A stretch of DNA of 64,000 nt. It comes from Sphingobacterium olei. Lineage in GTDB: Bacteria > Bacteroidota > Bacteroidia > Sphingobacteriales > Sphingobacteriaceae. The position numbers and the translations under genes are program-made. The notes beneath the pieces are model-generated. The model had not been told where the DNA came from. It saw only the letters and a list, made by a program, of their open reading frames with translations, and ran no database searches. Shown piece by piece: positions 17,273 through 26,880 of this stretch (position 1 is its first letter; every line of letters starts with the position of its first letter). The stretch is taken from NCBI RefSeq assembly GCF_005048855.1, contig NZ_SUME01000006.1, positions 62,001 through 126,000 of the forward strand, read 5' to 3'.

Positions 17273-20200
17273 ATGAGAAGAAGTTTATTAAGAACCTGCG
17301 CTATTTTTTGTAGTGTACTTTTCGCGGTCCAGTTCACGATGGCACAAAGCCGTTCGGTGTCTGGTATCGTAAGGGACAGCGAGGGAAGGCCACTCTCTGG
17401 TGTTACGGTGAAATCAGGTAGATATACCGTTACCACGAATGAAGCGGGGAGCTATCAGGTAACCGTCGCCGATAATGAGAATGTGTTGTCTTTTAGTTCT
17501 GTTGGGTTGCAATCACAGCAGATTTCCCTCAACAATAGATCTACCATCGACGCTGTTCTCCTAAGCACCATGGTGGATCTGGACGATGTTGTCGTAGTGG
17601 GATATGGAGGGGTTAAAAAGAGTGACTTAACCGGAGCTGTTGCCACGTTAAAAGGAAGCGACCTAAATAAAACACCTGCTTCGTCGGTAGATCAGCTGTT
17701 GCAGGGTAAGATTCCGGGGGTGCAGGTATCTATATCCAGTGGACAGCCCGGTGCCGGTGCAACGGTGCGTATCCGCGGGAATAGCTCGTTAAGTGGATCG
17801 AATGCACCTCTTGTGGTGGTGGATGGTTTTCCTTGGGGAGATGCGGGCGATCTGAAGCAAATCAATCCAGAGGATATTGAATCCATTGAAGTGCTAAAGG
17901 ATGCTTCATCGGCAGCGATTTATGGATCCAGAGGAGCGAATGGTGTGATTATGGTGACAACCAAAAAAGCGCGTGCAGGTACGCCGCGGATATCGTTAAA
18001 CACGCTGAACACCATTTCTACGCTGTCCGTGAAGCCTGATCTTTGGCGAGATGGTATTGAAGAGGCTGTGTATGCGAATGAGGCTGCGCTTAACGGTGGC
18101 ACACCGCTGAGCCAGTTGCCGTATCTTGGTGAAGTGAGAAGCGGAGTGTATTTTCCGTCCATCGCCGAATTACGCGGCCTTGATCCCACCAAACCGCAAT
18201 GGAAGACAAATACCGACTGGGCAGATCTGGTATACCGCAATCCATTTTCGCAAAACTATACGCTGGGAGTAGATGGTGGTTCTGACAATACAAAATATTC
18301 GATGTCGGGTAATTACTATAAAGAAGAGGGACTCGCCATTAAAAATGCATACGATAAATACACGGGAAGGCTTAACCTGGACCAAAAATTAACGAACGCA
18401 ATCTCTGCCGGGACAAATATCATATTAACTTATACCAATAATACAGGACAAAACCTCAGTGCTGGCCGCTCACGGATTTTTCCGGTGTATGATGAAAATG
18501 GAAATTACTTCCGTACATCTGCCATGGATTTTGGTAACCCCATTGCGATTGCAAACGAGGTACTTAACAAGTCGAAAACGATCGACGTATTGGGTACGAT
18601 ATTCGTCAGCGCAAAACTCACCGACTGGTTACAATTTAGAACGCAGCTAAGTACTAAATATGGGAATTCGATCGGCGATGTGTACGAGCCGGCAAATGTC
18701 ACATTCCGCGGATACGAAAATACAGGTTATGGTGCGATCAACAACTATAGTAACAATGAGTTGGTCAATGAAAACTACCTGACGATCGATAAGACATTCG
18801 ACGATATCCATCGCTTGAACGTCGTGGGTGGTTTTTCCCTCCAAAATTCGCGGACACGCACGAGCAATCTCATGGGGATGAACTTCGTGAACGACAACTT
18901 GCAGAACGAAAATCTAAATAGCGCCAAGACTAAGGTGCTCAGCAATGGTCTATCTGCGTCTACTTTACACTCCTGGTTTGGTAGGGCTAATTATGCCTTG
19001 CTGGATAAGTATTTGTTTACGGTTACGGGGCGTGCGGATGGTTCTACCAAATTTGGCGAAAATAATAAATGGGCGTTCTTCCCCTCAGCTGCCGTAGCCT
19101 GGAAATTAAACGAGGAATCTTTTATCAAAGACTTGAACGCATTTTCCGAACTGAAATTACGTGCCAGCTACGGTCTGACGGGTAATCAAGGTATTTCACC
19201 TTATCAAACCTTGGATAGATTTGGTTCTGAACGCTACTATGTTGGCGCGCAAAACGGTTTTATGACAGGCTTTGGCCCGGGATTGGCCGGAGCCAACAAT
19301 GAACAGGGGCTAACCATTGTCGGCGGCTTAGGAAACAAAAGCCTAAAATGGGAGACAACTACTTCGTACGATCTGGGATTAGACATCGGCTTTATGAACC
19401 AGCGCTTTACGTTAACCCTAGATTATTACGATAAGCATACGAAAGATTTATTACGCACACGTACCATCTCGCCTTCATCAGGTTTTGACCAACAATGGGT
19501 TAATGATGGAGAGATCAGTAACCGTGGCTTCGAGTTGGGCTTCAACGCGGGTATTATCCAACGGGAAGAATTAAGCTGGTCTGTAGGAGGTAACTTCGCC
19601 TTGAATAGAAACAAGGTGGTAGCCATGGGCGAAAGCGACCGCGTTGTGACGGGATCGTTGATCGAAATGGTGCGTCAGAATGTAAACCACTTTATCATCG
19701 GACAGCCGATGTATACGTTTTACGGGTATCGCTCCGACGGTATTATCCAATCGCTCGAAGAGGGGATAGAAGCTGGGCTTACAGGAGCGGAAGCTATCCC
19801 GGGGGAGATTAAGTACATCGATATAGCCGGTGCGGACGGTAGTCCTGATGGTACGATCGATCCGACATACGATCGTGTCGTTATAGGCGATCCGACCCCG
19901 AATTTTATCTACAGTTTTAATACTTCGGTTTCTTATAAACGCTTTGATTTAAACGCACAGTTTTATGGCGTATATGGTAATGATGTGTTCGATTTGCAGA
20001 AGATGACGCCTAGTCGGCAGGTGCAACGCTGGACCCCGGACAATCCGAGCAATCTCTATCCACGCGCGAATAATACACGGGGGTATAAAGCGTCTGATTT
20101 CTTTGTGGAAGATGGATCGTTTTTACGCCTTCAGAATGTAACACTGGGTTATAGCTTTAGACCGGGAATGATTAAAGGGATCAGTAATATCAGGTTGTAT

Positions 20201-20335
20201 GCATCGGGAAATAATTTGTTGACGATTACCAAATTCAATAAGGGATTTGATCCGGAGGTGGGTTTGGACGGGATAAATTGGGGTAACTACCCCCGTCCTC
20301 GCGCTTACTCTTTTGGTGTATCAGTAGGATTTTAA
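17273..20335 (+). CDS. SusC-like TonB-dependent transporter (mannan PUL)
   Basis: The start at 17273 (MRRSLLRTCAIF) puts the signal peptide (ending QFTMAQ) at the N-terminus; an ATG four codons upstream is possible. There is no STN domain: the mature protein begins directly with the carboxypeptidase-like domain SVSGIVRDSEGRPLSGVTV. The plug signature is DLDDVVVVGYGGVKKSDLTGAVATL, followed by the plug core LQGKIPGVQVSISSGQPG and VRIRGNSSLSG. The C-terminus is YSFGVSVGF. It imports mannooligosaccharides together with the SusD encoded 18 nt downstream. The lack of STN fits regulation by the AraC protein rather than a sigma/FecR pair. Confidence 0.95.
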   Translation: MRRSLLRTCAIFCSVLFAVQFTMAQSRSVSGIVRDSEGRPLSGVTVKSGRYTVTTNEAGSYQVTVADNENVLSFSSVGLQSQQISLNNRSTIDAVLLSTMVDLDDVVVVGYGGVKKSDLTGAVATLKGSDLNKTPASSVDQLLQGKIPGVQVSISSGQPGAGATVRIRGNSSLSGSNAPLVVVDGFPWGDAGDLKQINPEDIESIEVLKDASSAAIYGSRGANGVIMVTTKKARAGTPRISLNTLNTISTLSVKPDLWRDGIEEAVYANEAALNGGTPLSQLPYLGEVRSGVYFPSIAELRGLDPTKPQWKTNTDWADLVYRNPFSQNYTLGVDGGSDNTKYSMSGNYYKEEGLAIKNAYDKYTGRLNLDQKLTNAISAGTNIILTYTNNTGQNLSAGRSRIFPVYDENGNYFRTSAMDFGNPIAIANEVLNKSKTIDVLGTIFVSAKLTDWLQFRTQLSTKYGNSIGDVYEPANVTFRGYENTGYGAINNYSNNELVNENYLTIDKTFDDIHRLNVVGGFSLQNSRTRTSNLMGMNFVNDNLQNENLNSAKTKVLSNGLSASTLHSWFGRANYALLDKYLFTVTGRADGSTKFGENNKWAFFPSAAVAWKLNEESFIKDLNAFSELKLRASYGLTGNQGISPYQTLDRFGSERYYVGAQNGFMTGFGPGLAGANNEQGLTIVGGLGNKSLKWETTTSYDLGLDIGFMNQRFTLTLDYYDKHTKDLLRTRTISPSSGFDQQWVNDGEISNRGFELGFNAGIIQREELSWSVGGNFALNRNKVVAMGESDRVVTGSLIEMVRQNVNHFIIGQPMYTFYGYRSDGIIQSLEEGIEAGLTGAEAIPGEIKYIDIAGADGSPDGTIDPTYDRVVIGDPTPNFIYSFNTSVSYKRFDLNAQFYGVYGNDVFDLQKMTPSRQVQRWTPDNPSNLYPRANNTRGYKASDFFVEDGSFLRLQNVTLGYSFRPGMIKGISNIRLYASGNNLLTITKFNKGFDPEVGLDGINWGNYPRPRAYSFGVSVGF

Positions 20336-20353
20336 TCTAAATTTCAAAAAGAC

Positions 20354-21886
20354 ATGAAGATGAATAAGATTATTGCAGGCATTTGCCTAGCGGGAATAGC
20401 AAGTAGCACTTTTCTGTCGTGCTCGAAATTGACAGAAGAACCCTATGGTATCGTGAATTCTAATTCGTTTTATAAAACCGCAGAGGATGCCTTATCGGGC
20501 CTGGTCTATGCGTATGCAATATTGCCCGAAGTGGGATACTATTCGCGGGGTTACTACCTCATTACGGAGTTGCCGACGGAAAACCTAACAGCAAAATCGG
20601 ATGCGGGACAGGCGAATTTTGAACTGGAGCAGTTGCGGACGACGTCGACGAATTCTGATTTGGATAACCTTTGGACTTATATGTATCGGGGCATTGCAAG
20701 GGCCAATGCGGTCATTACAAATGTGCCTAACGTACCGAATATGCCGGATGCAGACCGCAATCAAATTGTAGGGGAAGGGTATTTCCTACGTGCGCTGCAC
20801 AATTTTAATCTGGTTCGTTTATTTGGCGAGGTACCCCTTCGTTTGGAGCCGCTGGTCGAGGCGGGGCAGATACCTGTGGCGAAGTCTAGCATATCCGATC
20901 TGTATGATGTGATTATCGCCGATTTGAAACAAGGCGAAGAATTGATGTCTGCGGCGAAGAATTTTGAAGGGCGTGCAAACCGCGTGGCGGCACAGGCCTT
21001 ACTATCAAAAGTGTATTTGCACTTGGCCACTGCTAAGGCTTCGGGCTCGGTTGGCTATGATTTCGTAACCAATAGCGACGAAATGTATGATGAGGCAAGG
21101 AATTATGCGGGTAAAGTCATTAACGATCAGCAGATGTTTAATTTTACGGATGTACTTCCGGATATCTGGAATACGGAAGTGTATAAAAATGCGGCGGTTT
21201 CGGAGCATATTTTCGATGCAGCGGTAGATCGTTCCGGTGAACGGGAAGGTAACTACTCCAAATTGCCCAATATGTTTTTGCCGGATCCGGGCTTCGTCAT
21301 GACAATCCAGTATAATCCCAGTGATCCGAATACGGAATCGATTAATATTGGCCGTGGATGGAACCACTTCCAGATGGAGGCCCATCATTATAACAGTTAT
21401 AATGCGAGCGATAAACGAAAAACAGACTTGATTGTGTCCGAAGTGGTGAACCCCGACGGCAACGTTATTCCGTTGGGAATAAACGATTTTTCGCGCCCCT
21501 TTACCCGAAAGTTTATAGATCCTTTACGGGATGCGGATAAGATGAGTACAAACTCGCCTGTAATCCGTTATTCGGATATCTTACTGGTATATGCCGAAGC
21601 TGCTGGGCCGACAACGGAAGCCTATGCTGCCGTCAATAGAATCCGCAACCGCGCGGGATTGGGCCCCTTGACGCCGGGTCTTTCGCCGACTGCTTTTAGA
21701 GAGGCTGTTGTCGAAGAGCGCGCACTCGAATTGGCTTTTGAAGGAAATAGGTTATTCGACCTTCGCCGAACCAATAGTATGGAGAAAGTGCTGGTGGAGA
21801 AGTATGGAAAAAGCATTACATCGGGCGCTTATTTCTTTCCTATCCCACAACGTGAAATTGACTCAAATCCTTTAATACAACCTTAA
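20354..21886 (+). CDS. SusD-like glycan-binding lipoprotein (mannan PUL)
   Basis: 510 residues with lipobox SSTFLSCSK. Family landmarks are FYKTAEDALSGLVYAYA, the TPR segment AEGYFLRALHNFNLVRLFGEVPL-like region, and the C-terminal signature ILLVYAEAAGPTTEAYAAVNRIRNRAGLGPL followed by VVEERALELAFEGNRLFDLRRT and FFPIPQREIDSNPLIQ. It captures mannan at the cell surface and feeds the SusC channel encoded upstream. Its stop is 11 nt before the next lipoprotein's preferred start. Confidence 0.95.
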   Translation: MKMNKIIAGICLAGIASSTFLSCSKLTEEPYGIVNSNSFYKTAEDALSGLVYAYAILPEVGYYSRGYYLITELPTENLTAKSDAGQANFELEQLRTTSTNSDLDNLWTYMYRGIARANAVITNVPNVPNMPDADRNQIVGEGYFLRALHNFNLVRLFGEVPLRLEPLVEAGQIPVAKSSISDLYDVIIADLKQGEELMSAAKNFEGRANRVAAQALLSKVYLHLATAKASGSVGYDFVTNSDEMYDEARNYAGKVINDQQMFNFTDVLPDIWNTEVYKNAAVSEHIFDAAVDRSGEREGNYSKLPNMFLPDPGFVMTIQYNPSDPNTESINIGRGWNHFQMEAHHYNSYNASDKRKTDLIVSEVVNPDGNVIPLGINDFSRPFTRKFIDPLRDADKMSTNSPVIRYSDILLVYAEAAGPTTEAYAAVNRIRNRAGLGPLTPGLSPTAFREAVVEERALELAFEGNRLFDLRRTNSMEKVLVEKYGKSITSGAYFFPIPQREIDSNPLIQP

Positions 21887-21897
21887 CTATGTTAACC

Positions 21898-22839
21898 ATG
21901 AAATCGAAAATACTGAAAATAAAAGTAACGCTAGCCGTGCTGGTAGTGCTCGGGTTTTTTATAGGGTGCCAAAAAGATCCTTACGACGGTGTTAAAAGTA
22001 ACGAAAAGTCTATTGAGAACTTTACGATGGGCGAGGGCTTTACCCAGATCGGCGCTGCGGTGGTAGACCGTACTGCTGGAAAGGTGAAGGTAAAGGTGTT
22101 GATGGAAGAGCATACAGATTTTTCGAAGGTGAGTCCGATTATCCAGCAATCATACCGGGCTTCGGTCTCACCGAATTCGGGAGAGCAGGTTGATTTTTTG
22201 GCAAATGACTATAAGTTTAAATACCAGGTAACGGCCGAGACGGGGGAACTGAGGGAATGGGAGGTAGAGGTGGAGCCGTTTGAAGAAACCATTACAGGAA
22301 CATACGACATCACAGATTTAGTGGTATATGGCGGAACGGGGCCTGAGTATGGAGGCGGCGCGATACTCTCATTAACGAGCAAGCCTTGGATTTGGCCGGC
22401 TACGGATGGTCCGCAAGTGGAGCTGGATAATAAGTTGACCTTTACCCTGACCGGTGTGACACCTACTGGTAGAACGACAGGGGATTTTGTGAATGATGCC
22501 GGAGCCGATGGTCTCTATGCAGATTTTACCTACATCCTTGACCCGCGTACCGATGTGAATCATTTTTATCGCAAGCTGCCGAAAGGTGAAGGTAGGTGGG
22601 AGCGGGATTATACGACGGATGTACTTACCTTGATTTTTACAGATGGAACGCGTGTAAATTGCTCTTTTTTAGGGGCTACGACAGAAGATTTGGGTAACGG
22701 TTTCAGCAAGACGATACAGAATAATGCTTTCGCCTTTGCATTGAGCGGTACGGATGATTGGTCGGCCATTTACTCGGATTATGATAAATTTGTTAAGAAG
22801 CCGAGAAGATATTGGATTGAAGTAGAAAAACAGAACTAA
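21898..22839 (+). CDS. Putative surface glycan-binding lipoprotein (mannan PUL)
   Basis: Of two close ATGs (21889, 21898) I use the second, which starts MKSKILKIKV and leaves a clean lipoprotein signal (FFIGC). The N-terminal 100 residues look like the DUF5018-type domain of PUL lipoproteins (IENFTMGEGFTQIGAAVVDRTAGKVKVKV ... YKFKYQVTAETGELREWEVEVE). The remainder (GTYDITDLVVYGG, then DGPQVELDNKLTFTL and RGEGRWERDYTTDVLTLIFTDGTRV-like strands) resembles a beta-sandwich binding domain. Its place between SusD and the mannanases argues for a surface mannan-binding protein. No catalytic motif is visible. Confidence 0.75.
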   Translation: MKSKILKIKVTLAVLVVLGFFIGCQKDPYDGVKSNEKSIENFTMGEGFTQIGAAVVDRTAGKVKVKVLMEEHTDFSKVSPIIQQSYRASVSPNSGEQVDFLANDYKFKYQVTAETGELREWEVEVEPFEETITGTYDITDLVVYGGTGPEYGGGAILSLTSKPWIWPATDGPQVELDNKLTFTLTGVTPTGRTTGDFVNDAGADGLYADFTYILDPRTDVNHFYRKLPKGEGRWERDYTTDVLTLIFTDGTRVNCSFLGATTEDLGNGFSKTIQNNAFAFALSGTDDWSAIYSDYDKFVKKPRRYWIEVEKQN

Positions 22840-22849
22840 ATAACGGGTT

Positions 22850-24040
22850 ATGAACAAGAATACGATTTTAAGTTTTGCCTTTCTTTTGATGGTTACCGTA
22901 GGATGCGGGAAATCGAAAGACGATATCATCGATGATGACAAGGACAAGGATGAGCCAGTGTCATTGAGCTTATACGATAAATCTGCTACGGCGGAGACGA
23001 AAGCACTTTATTCGCAGCTCTGGCGAATACAGAGCAAAGGATTTATGTTTGGGCACCATGACGCGCTAATCTATGGCCGTGAATGGATGAACGAACCTGG
23101 TCTGTCGGATGTCTACGAAATCGTGGAGGACTATCCGGCTGTATTCAGTGTCGATTTTGCCGAGGTGATGGACGACCGCAAGGCGACATCTACCCTGAAT
23201 GCCGTACGGAAAAGGACCATTCTGGAAGCACGCAAGCGTGGTGAAGTAATTACGGCGGTATGCCACCTGAATAATCCCCTTACGGGAGGGGATTCTTGGG
23301 ACAACTCATCCGACGATGTGGCAAAACAGATTCTACAGGAAGGAAGTGCCACAAACGTGAAATTTAAGCAGTGGCTGGATAACTTAGCGGAATTTGCCCT
23401 GTCGCTTAAAGACGAGCAGGGAAAACTGATCCCTATTATTTACCGGCCTTTTCACGAACACACACAACAATGGTCGTGGTGGGGAAGCAAGTGTACAACA
23501 AACGATGAATTTATTCAACTTTGGAAATTTACCTTGAACTATTTGAAAGAGGTGAAGGGCGTAAGCAACTTTATTTATGCGATTTCGCCACAACGGGATA
23601 ACGTAGGCGGCCGGGAGGAACTCTTGTTTCGTTGGCCGGGAGATGGCTTCGTGGATTTTATTGGAATGGATTGTTATCACGGCGCCAACACACAGGCTTT
23701 CCAGTCTAATCTTAAAGCGTTGCAGGAGCTGTCGAAAGAAAAGCTTAAACCCTGTGGTGTAACGGAAGTAGGAATAGAAGGGATAAGAAATGGAGGTGCG
23801 CCGTATACCGAGTATTGGACAAAGGAAATACTAACACCGTTGATCGGTAAAAAGATAAGCATGGTAGTGCTGTGGCGGAATGCGTACGACCCATTAAAAG
23901 AGGGTTTTCACTTCTATGGTCCATGGAAAGGGCATAGTTCGGTGGAAGATTTTAAGGTACTATATCGGAGTTCGGTGAGTTTATTCTCCAAAGATTTGCC
24001 AAATATGTATGTAATGGCGGAAGAGGTCACGGTTAATTAA
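22850..24040 (+). CDS. GH26 endo-beta-1,4-mannanase, lipoprotein
   Basis: 396 residues with a lipobox ending at Cys19 and an acidic linker (DDIIDDDKDKDE) that is common on surface-exposed lipoproteins. The GH26 core has FMFGHHDALIYG, then HLNNPLTGG. The acid/base is Glu203 in YRPFHEHTQQWSWWG, the substrate-site motif is FIGMDCYH, and the nucleophile is Glu306 in GVTEVGIEG. Length and motifs fit a single-domain mannanase. It should cleave mannan, glucomannan or galactomannan to oligosaccharides, most likely mannobiose in view of the downstream epimerase and phosphorylase. A second GH26 follows 25 nt downstream. Confidence 0.93.
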   Translation: MNKNTILSFAFLLMVTVGCGKSKDDIIDDDKDKDEPVSLSLYDKSATAETKALYSQLWRIQSKGFMFGHHDALIYGREWMNEPGLSDVYEIVEDYPAVFSVDFAEVMDDRKATSTLNAVRKRTILEARKRGEVITAVCHLNNPLTGGDSWDNSSDDVAKQILQEGSATNVKFKQWLDNLAEFALSLKDEQGKLIPIIYRPFHEHTQQWSWWGSKCTTNDEFIQLWKFTLNYLKEVKGVSNFIYAISPQRDNVGGREELLFRWPGDGFVDFIGMDCYHGANTQAFQSNLKALQELSKEKLKPCGVTEVGIEGIRNGGAPYTEYWTKEILTPLIGKKISMVVLWRNAYDPLKEGFHFYGPWKGHSSVEDFKVLYRSSVSLFSKDLPNMYVMAEEVTVN

Positions 24041-24065
24041 CGCATTTTTAAACTAAAATATTTGC

Positions 24066-25130
24066 ATGTTGAAAGGGAAACTGTATTATCAAGGACTGGT
24101 CGCAGCGGCTTTAATAACGCTATCGGCCTGCGAAGGCGAAAATAGATCGACCGCAAAACAACGTGATACGACGATGACGCAAACGGTCGACTCGGCTTCG
24201 GGTGTGATCGAGGCGGAGAAAAGTCGTATACTGAAATTCCTATCCGATATTAAATCGAAGTATGTGCTCGGTGGCATTCACAATCGGGAACCGAACAGTA
24301 AGCCCGCACAATGGACCGATGCGGTACATAAAACGGTAGGTGATTATCCTGCGTTGTGGAGTGGCGATTTCTTGTTTCAAAAGGAAAATATTGAACACCG
24401 CGAAACCATGATTAGTGAAGCGATTAAGCAGTTTAAAAGCGGTGCAATAATCAATATCATGTGGCACGCCTGTAATCCTGCAAATGGGCAGCCTTGTGCT
24501 TGGGATGATGGTAAAGGGGTATTGAGCACATTGACGGATAAACAATGGGAAGAGCTTTTTACCGAGGGAACAGCCATCCATACGCAATTCGTTACGATGA
24601 TGGAGGAAGTAGCCGTCCATCTTCGGCGATTAAAAGACAATAAGGTGGTGGCTATGTTCAGGCCGTTTCACGAGATGAATCAAGGAAAGTTCTGGTGGGG
24701 TGGACGTCCAGGTGAAGAGGGTACCGCTAAGCTGTACCGTTGGGTGCATGATTACATGGTAAAAGAAAAGGGGCTCGACAATTTAATATGGGTATGGAAT
24801 ATTCAGGATTTTCCATCCTTGGACAAGGATGCTGATCTGTACAACCCAGGCGATAGGTATTGGGATATCGTCTCCCTTGATGTCTACGATGATGCTTCGG
24901 GATTTTCAAAAGAAAAATATGAGACCATAAAACGGGTCGCAAATGGCAAACCTATGGGAATAGGCGAATGTCAAAAATTACCTTCTGTAACTGTATTGCA
25001 GGAACAAAAAGATTGGATTTTCTTTATGGGCTGGTCTGAGCTTGTATTCGAGCACAATAGCATCGACACAATCAAAGAAGTATATGGTTCTGATCGGGTG
25101 CTGCTGTTGAAGGAAGTGAATGGTTTGTAG
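24066..25130 (+). CDS. Second GH26-family beta-mannanase-like lipoprotein
   Basis: 354 residues; lipobox LSACEG (Cys22). The GH26 acid/base motif is FRPFHEMNQGKFWWGG (Glu203) and the nucleophile lies in MGIGECQ (Glu301). Upstream, the substrate-contact stretch IINIMWHACNPANGQPCAWDD replaces the HLNNP loop of the first GH26, and VSLDVYDD replaces the GMDCYH motif. The two proteins are clearly diverged rather than a recent duplicate, so they probably differ in subsites: one endo-acting, one releasing mannobiose. This division of labour is inference. Same operon as susCD. Confidence 0.88.
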   Translation: MLKGKLYYQGLVAAALITLSACEGENRSTAKQRDTTMTQTVDSASGVIEAEKSRILKFLSDIKSKYVLGGIHNREPNSKPAQWTDAVHKTVGDYPALWSGDFLFQKENIEHRETMISEAIKQFKSGAIINIMWHACNPANGQPCAWDDGKGVLSTLTDKQWEELFTEGTAIHTQFVTMMEEVAVHLRRLKDNKVVAMFRPFHEMNQGKFWWGGRPGEEGTAKLYRWVHDYMVKEKGLDNLIWVWNIQDFPSLDKDADLYNPGDRYWDIVSLDVYDDASGFSKEKYETIKRVANGKPMGIGECQKLPSVTVLQEQKDWIFFMGWSELVFEHNSIDTIKEVYGSDRVLLLKEVNGL

Positions 25131-25168
25131 TGTAAATATCTGTAAGTAAGCATATTGGTATTTTGTTT

Positions 25169-25214
25169 GGTTAAGAAAGTATTATGTTTGGTGCGCGATG
25201 CCTACCTAAATTTG
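25169..25214 (+). promoter_or_regulatory. GH5 promoter with putative AraC site
   Basis: GGTTAAGAAAGTAT at 25169-25182 is followed by TAAATTTG at 25207-25214 (TAnnTTTG). The motif-to-box distance is 38 bp, identical to the susC promoter. The motif departs from the others at two positions, so it may be a weaker site. Confidence 0.5.
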
Positions 25215-25322
25215 AGGAACCAAAAATAAATTCAAAATGAAACCATCATGATTTTTCAAACCACACAGTGGGATGAATAAATCTGATAGCTTCATCACAA
25301 CTGAAAAAGCAAATTTAAACAG

Positions 25323-26522
25323 ATGAAAAAGTATCTTATGTTTACAGGGCTGAGCATCCTCGTGTTGATGTTGGGCTGCCACAAGACAGACGTAATGGAA
25401 ACGGCAAACGTTCCCGAATTGTCGGAGTTATCCATAGCAAATGCTGGGGTAGCTCCTTCGTCAATTACGCAAGGGGTAACCATATCGGGCAATAAGTTCT
25501 ATGTGGGGCAAAACCAGATTTTTTTTAATGGTATCAATACGGCCTGGCAGAAACAAAGCGATTATACGCTTGATTTTTTAGGGCGTAATTTTGACTACAA
25601 CTGGTGGAATAATGAATTCCAGCGGTACAAAGACAATAAAATTAACCTGGCACGTATCTGGATTCACGGTTCAGGAAGTCACAGTCCTTCCTTAAATGGG
25701 GATGGGCTGGTAACGGGCGCTAGCGCCCAATTTTGGTCAGATATGGATCAGTTGGTGCAAATCGCCAAATCGAAGGGAGTATACCTGTTGATTACGTTTT
25801 GGTCTTTCGACATGGTGAAGAATACGAGCGGTAAGCACAATCAGTATCGGCAAATTATTAACGACGTCAATAAAACGCAATGGTATACGGAGTATTTTTT
25901 AGTTCCTTTTTTACAACGTTACGAGAACGAACCCACGGTAATGGGCTACGATATCTGTAATGAACCGGAACATATGTGGCGGGATGCGAATTGTGGTTAC
26001 CTGAGTAAAGACCATGTAGTCCGATTTGTGGCGTGGTGTGCAGCAAAAATTAATCAATTCTCGAACAAGCCGGTAACTGTTGGATCGATGTGGATTATTT
26101 TTAATAGCGATCGATATGCATCGTGGGATACTTACGGCGGTAATAATTACAGTAACGCCAAGCTACAGGCACAGTACAATAACACAAACGCTTACCTGGA
26201 TTTCTACTCGCCGCATTGGTATCAATGGCAATCTTCAGGTGCTCCCTTTACCACATCGGTTGGCTATTGGCTGGATAATGGAAACAAACCTGTCCTGATA
26301 GGCGAAACACCGGGATATAATATTAATGGATCTACGTATAATAATACCGGTAATTGGAATATTACACTCGCCAATTATTACAAACAGAGTTATTGGAATG
26401 GTTATGCGGGGGTCTGCGCATGGAAAAATCCATGGGAAAATGATAATTATGGAGATTTTGAATCGATAAAGAATGCGACCAATGACTTCCATTACCACTA
26501 CCCAGATCTAGTATATCCATAG
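25323..26522 (+). CDS. GH5-type (clan GH-A) beta-mannanase, lipoprotein
   Basis: 399 residues; lipobox LMLGC (Cys19). The barrel opens with FFNGINTAWQ. Strand-2 residues are INLARIWIHGSG, the acid/base is Glu214 in MGYDICNEPEHMW, and FYSPHWYQWQ is followed by the nucleophile Glu328 in PVLIGETPG. The arrangement is that of GH5 mannanases and close relatives. The Trp/Tyr-rich strands suit a linear beta-mannan or glucomannan. The gene has its own promoter with the mannan-PUL motif and ends in a strong terminator, so it is a monocistronic unit within the locus. Exact subfamily is not certain. Confidence 0.8.
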   Translation: MKKYLMFTGLSILVLMLGCHKTDVMETANVPELSELSIANAGVAPSSITQGVTISGNKFYVGQNQIFFNGINTAWQKQSDYTLDFLGRNFDYNWWNNEFQRYKDNKINLARIWIHGSGSHSPSLNGDGLVTGASAQFWSDMDQLVQIAKSKGVYLLITFWSFDMVKNTSGKHNQYRQIINDVNKTQWYTEYFLVPFLQRYENEPTVMGYDICNEPEHMWRDANCGYLSKDHVVRFVAWCAAKINQFSNKPVTVGSMWIIFNSDRYASWDTYGGNNYSNAKLQAQYNNTNAYLDFYSPHWYQWQSSGAPFTTSVGYWLDNGNKPVLIGETPGYNINGSTYNNTGNWNITLANYYKQSYWNGYAGVCAWKNPWENDNYGDFESIKNATNDFHYHYPDLVYP

Positions 26523-26540
26523 TGACCTAGGTTTCAGCAG

Positions 26541-26576
26541 AAAAAGGAAGGGTAGCGTAGGTTGCTCTTCCTTTTT
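26541..26576 (+). terminator. Rho-independent terminator after the GH5 gene
   Basis: AAAAAGGAAG (26541-26550) pairs with CTTCCTTTTT (26567-26576), and a longer T-run follows. Nineteen bases after the GH5 stop. Confidence 0.85.
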
Positions 26577-26609
26577 TTCTGAAAGTGTCTATTCCCAAAG
26601 GCCATCAAG

Positions 26610-26650
26610 AACTTTCATGCCTGTTGGTGATTCAGTGGATCATGAAAGTT
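26610..26650. repeat. Inverted repeat in the 358-bp gap before GH30
   Basis: AACTTTCATG (26610-26619) and CATGAAAGTT (26641-26650) form a perfect 10-bp inverted repeat with a 21-nt loop. It lies between the GH5 terminator and the first GH30 promoter motif. The rest of this 26523-26880 gap holds the terminator, two promoter motifs and the -7 box described separately; I see no gene in it. Confidence 0.5.
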
Positions 26651-26696
26651 TTCTTGTATGCATATACGAGATGACAGCGGTCAACAGCAGAAGGAA

Positions 26697-26815
26697 GGAT
26701 AAAATAGTACATCTAAAAAGATGTTCTATCGTGCTTTTAAGGTGTTTTTTGTATGATTTGTCTTATTAACGGATAAAATAATACTAGTCTTGATCTGCAC
26801 CCACTGCTATCTTTG
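26697..26815 (+). promoter_or_regulatory. GH30-operon promoter with two putative AraC sites
   Basis: Two copies of the element occur: GGATAAAATAGTAC (26697-26710) and GGATAAAATAATAC (26771-26784), 74 bp apart (about seven helical turns). The second is followed by TATCTTTG at 26808-26815, 37 bp from motif start, matching the susC and GH5 promoters. This promoter should drive the GH30-esterase-GH130-transporter-epimerase run. Confidence 0.6.
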
Positions 26816-26880
26816 TAATGGGTTATAACTAGCCACTTTTATAGATAATAGACCTTGTATAACATTTAACTGGTGATAGC

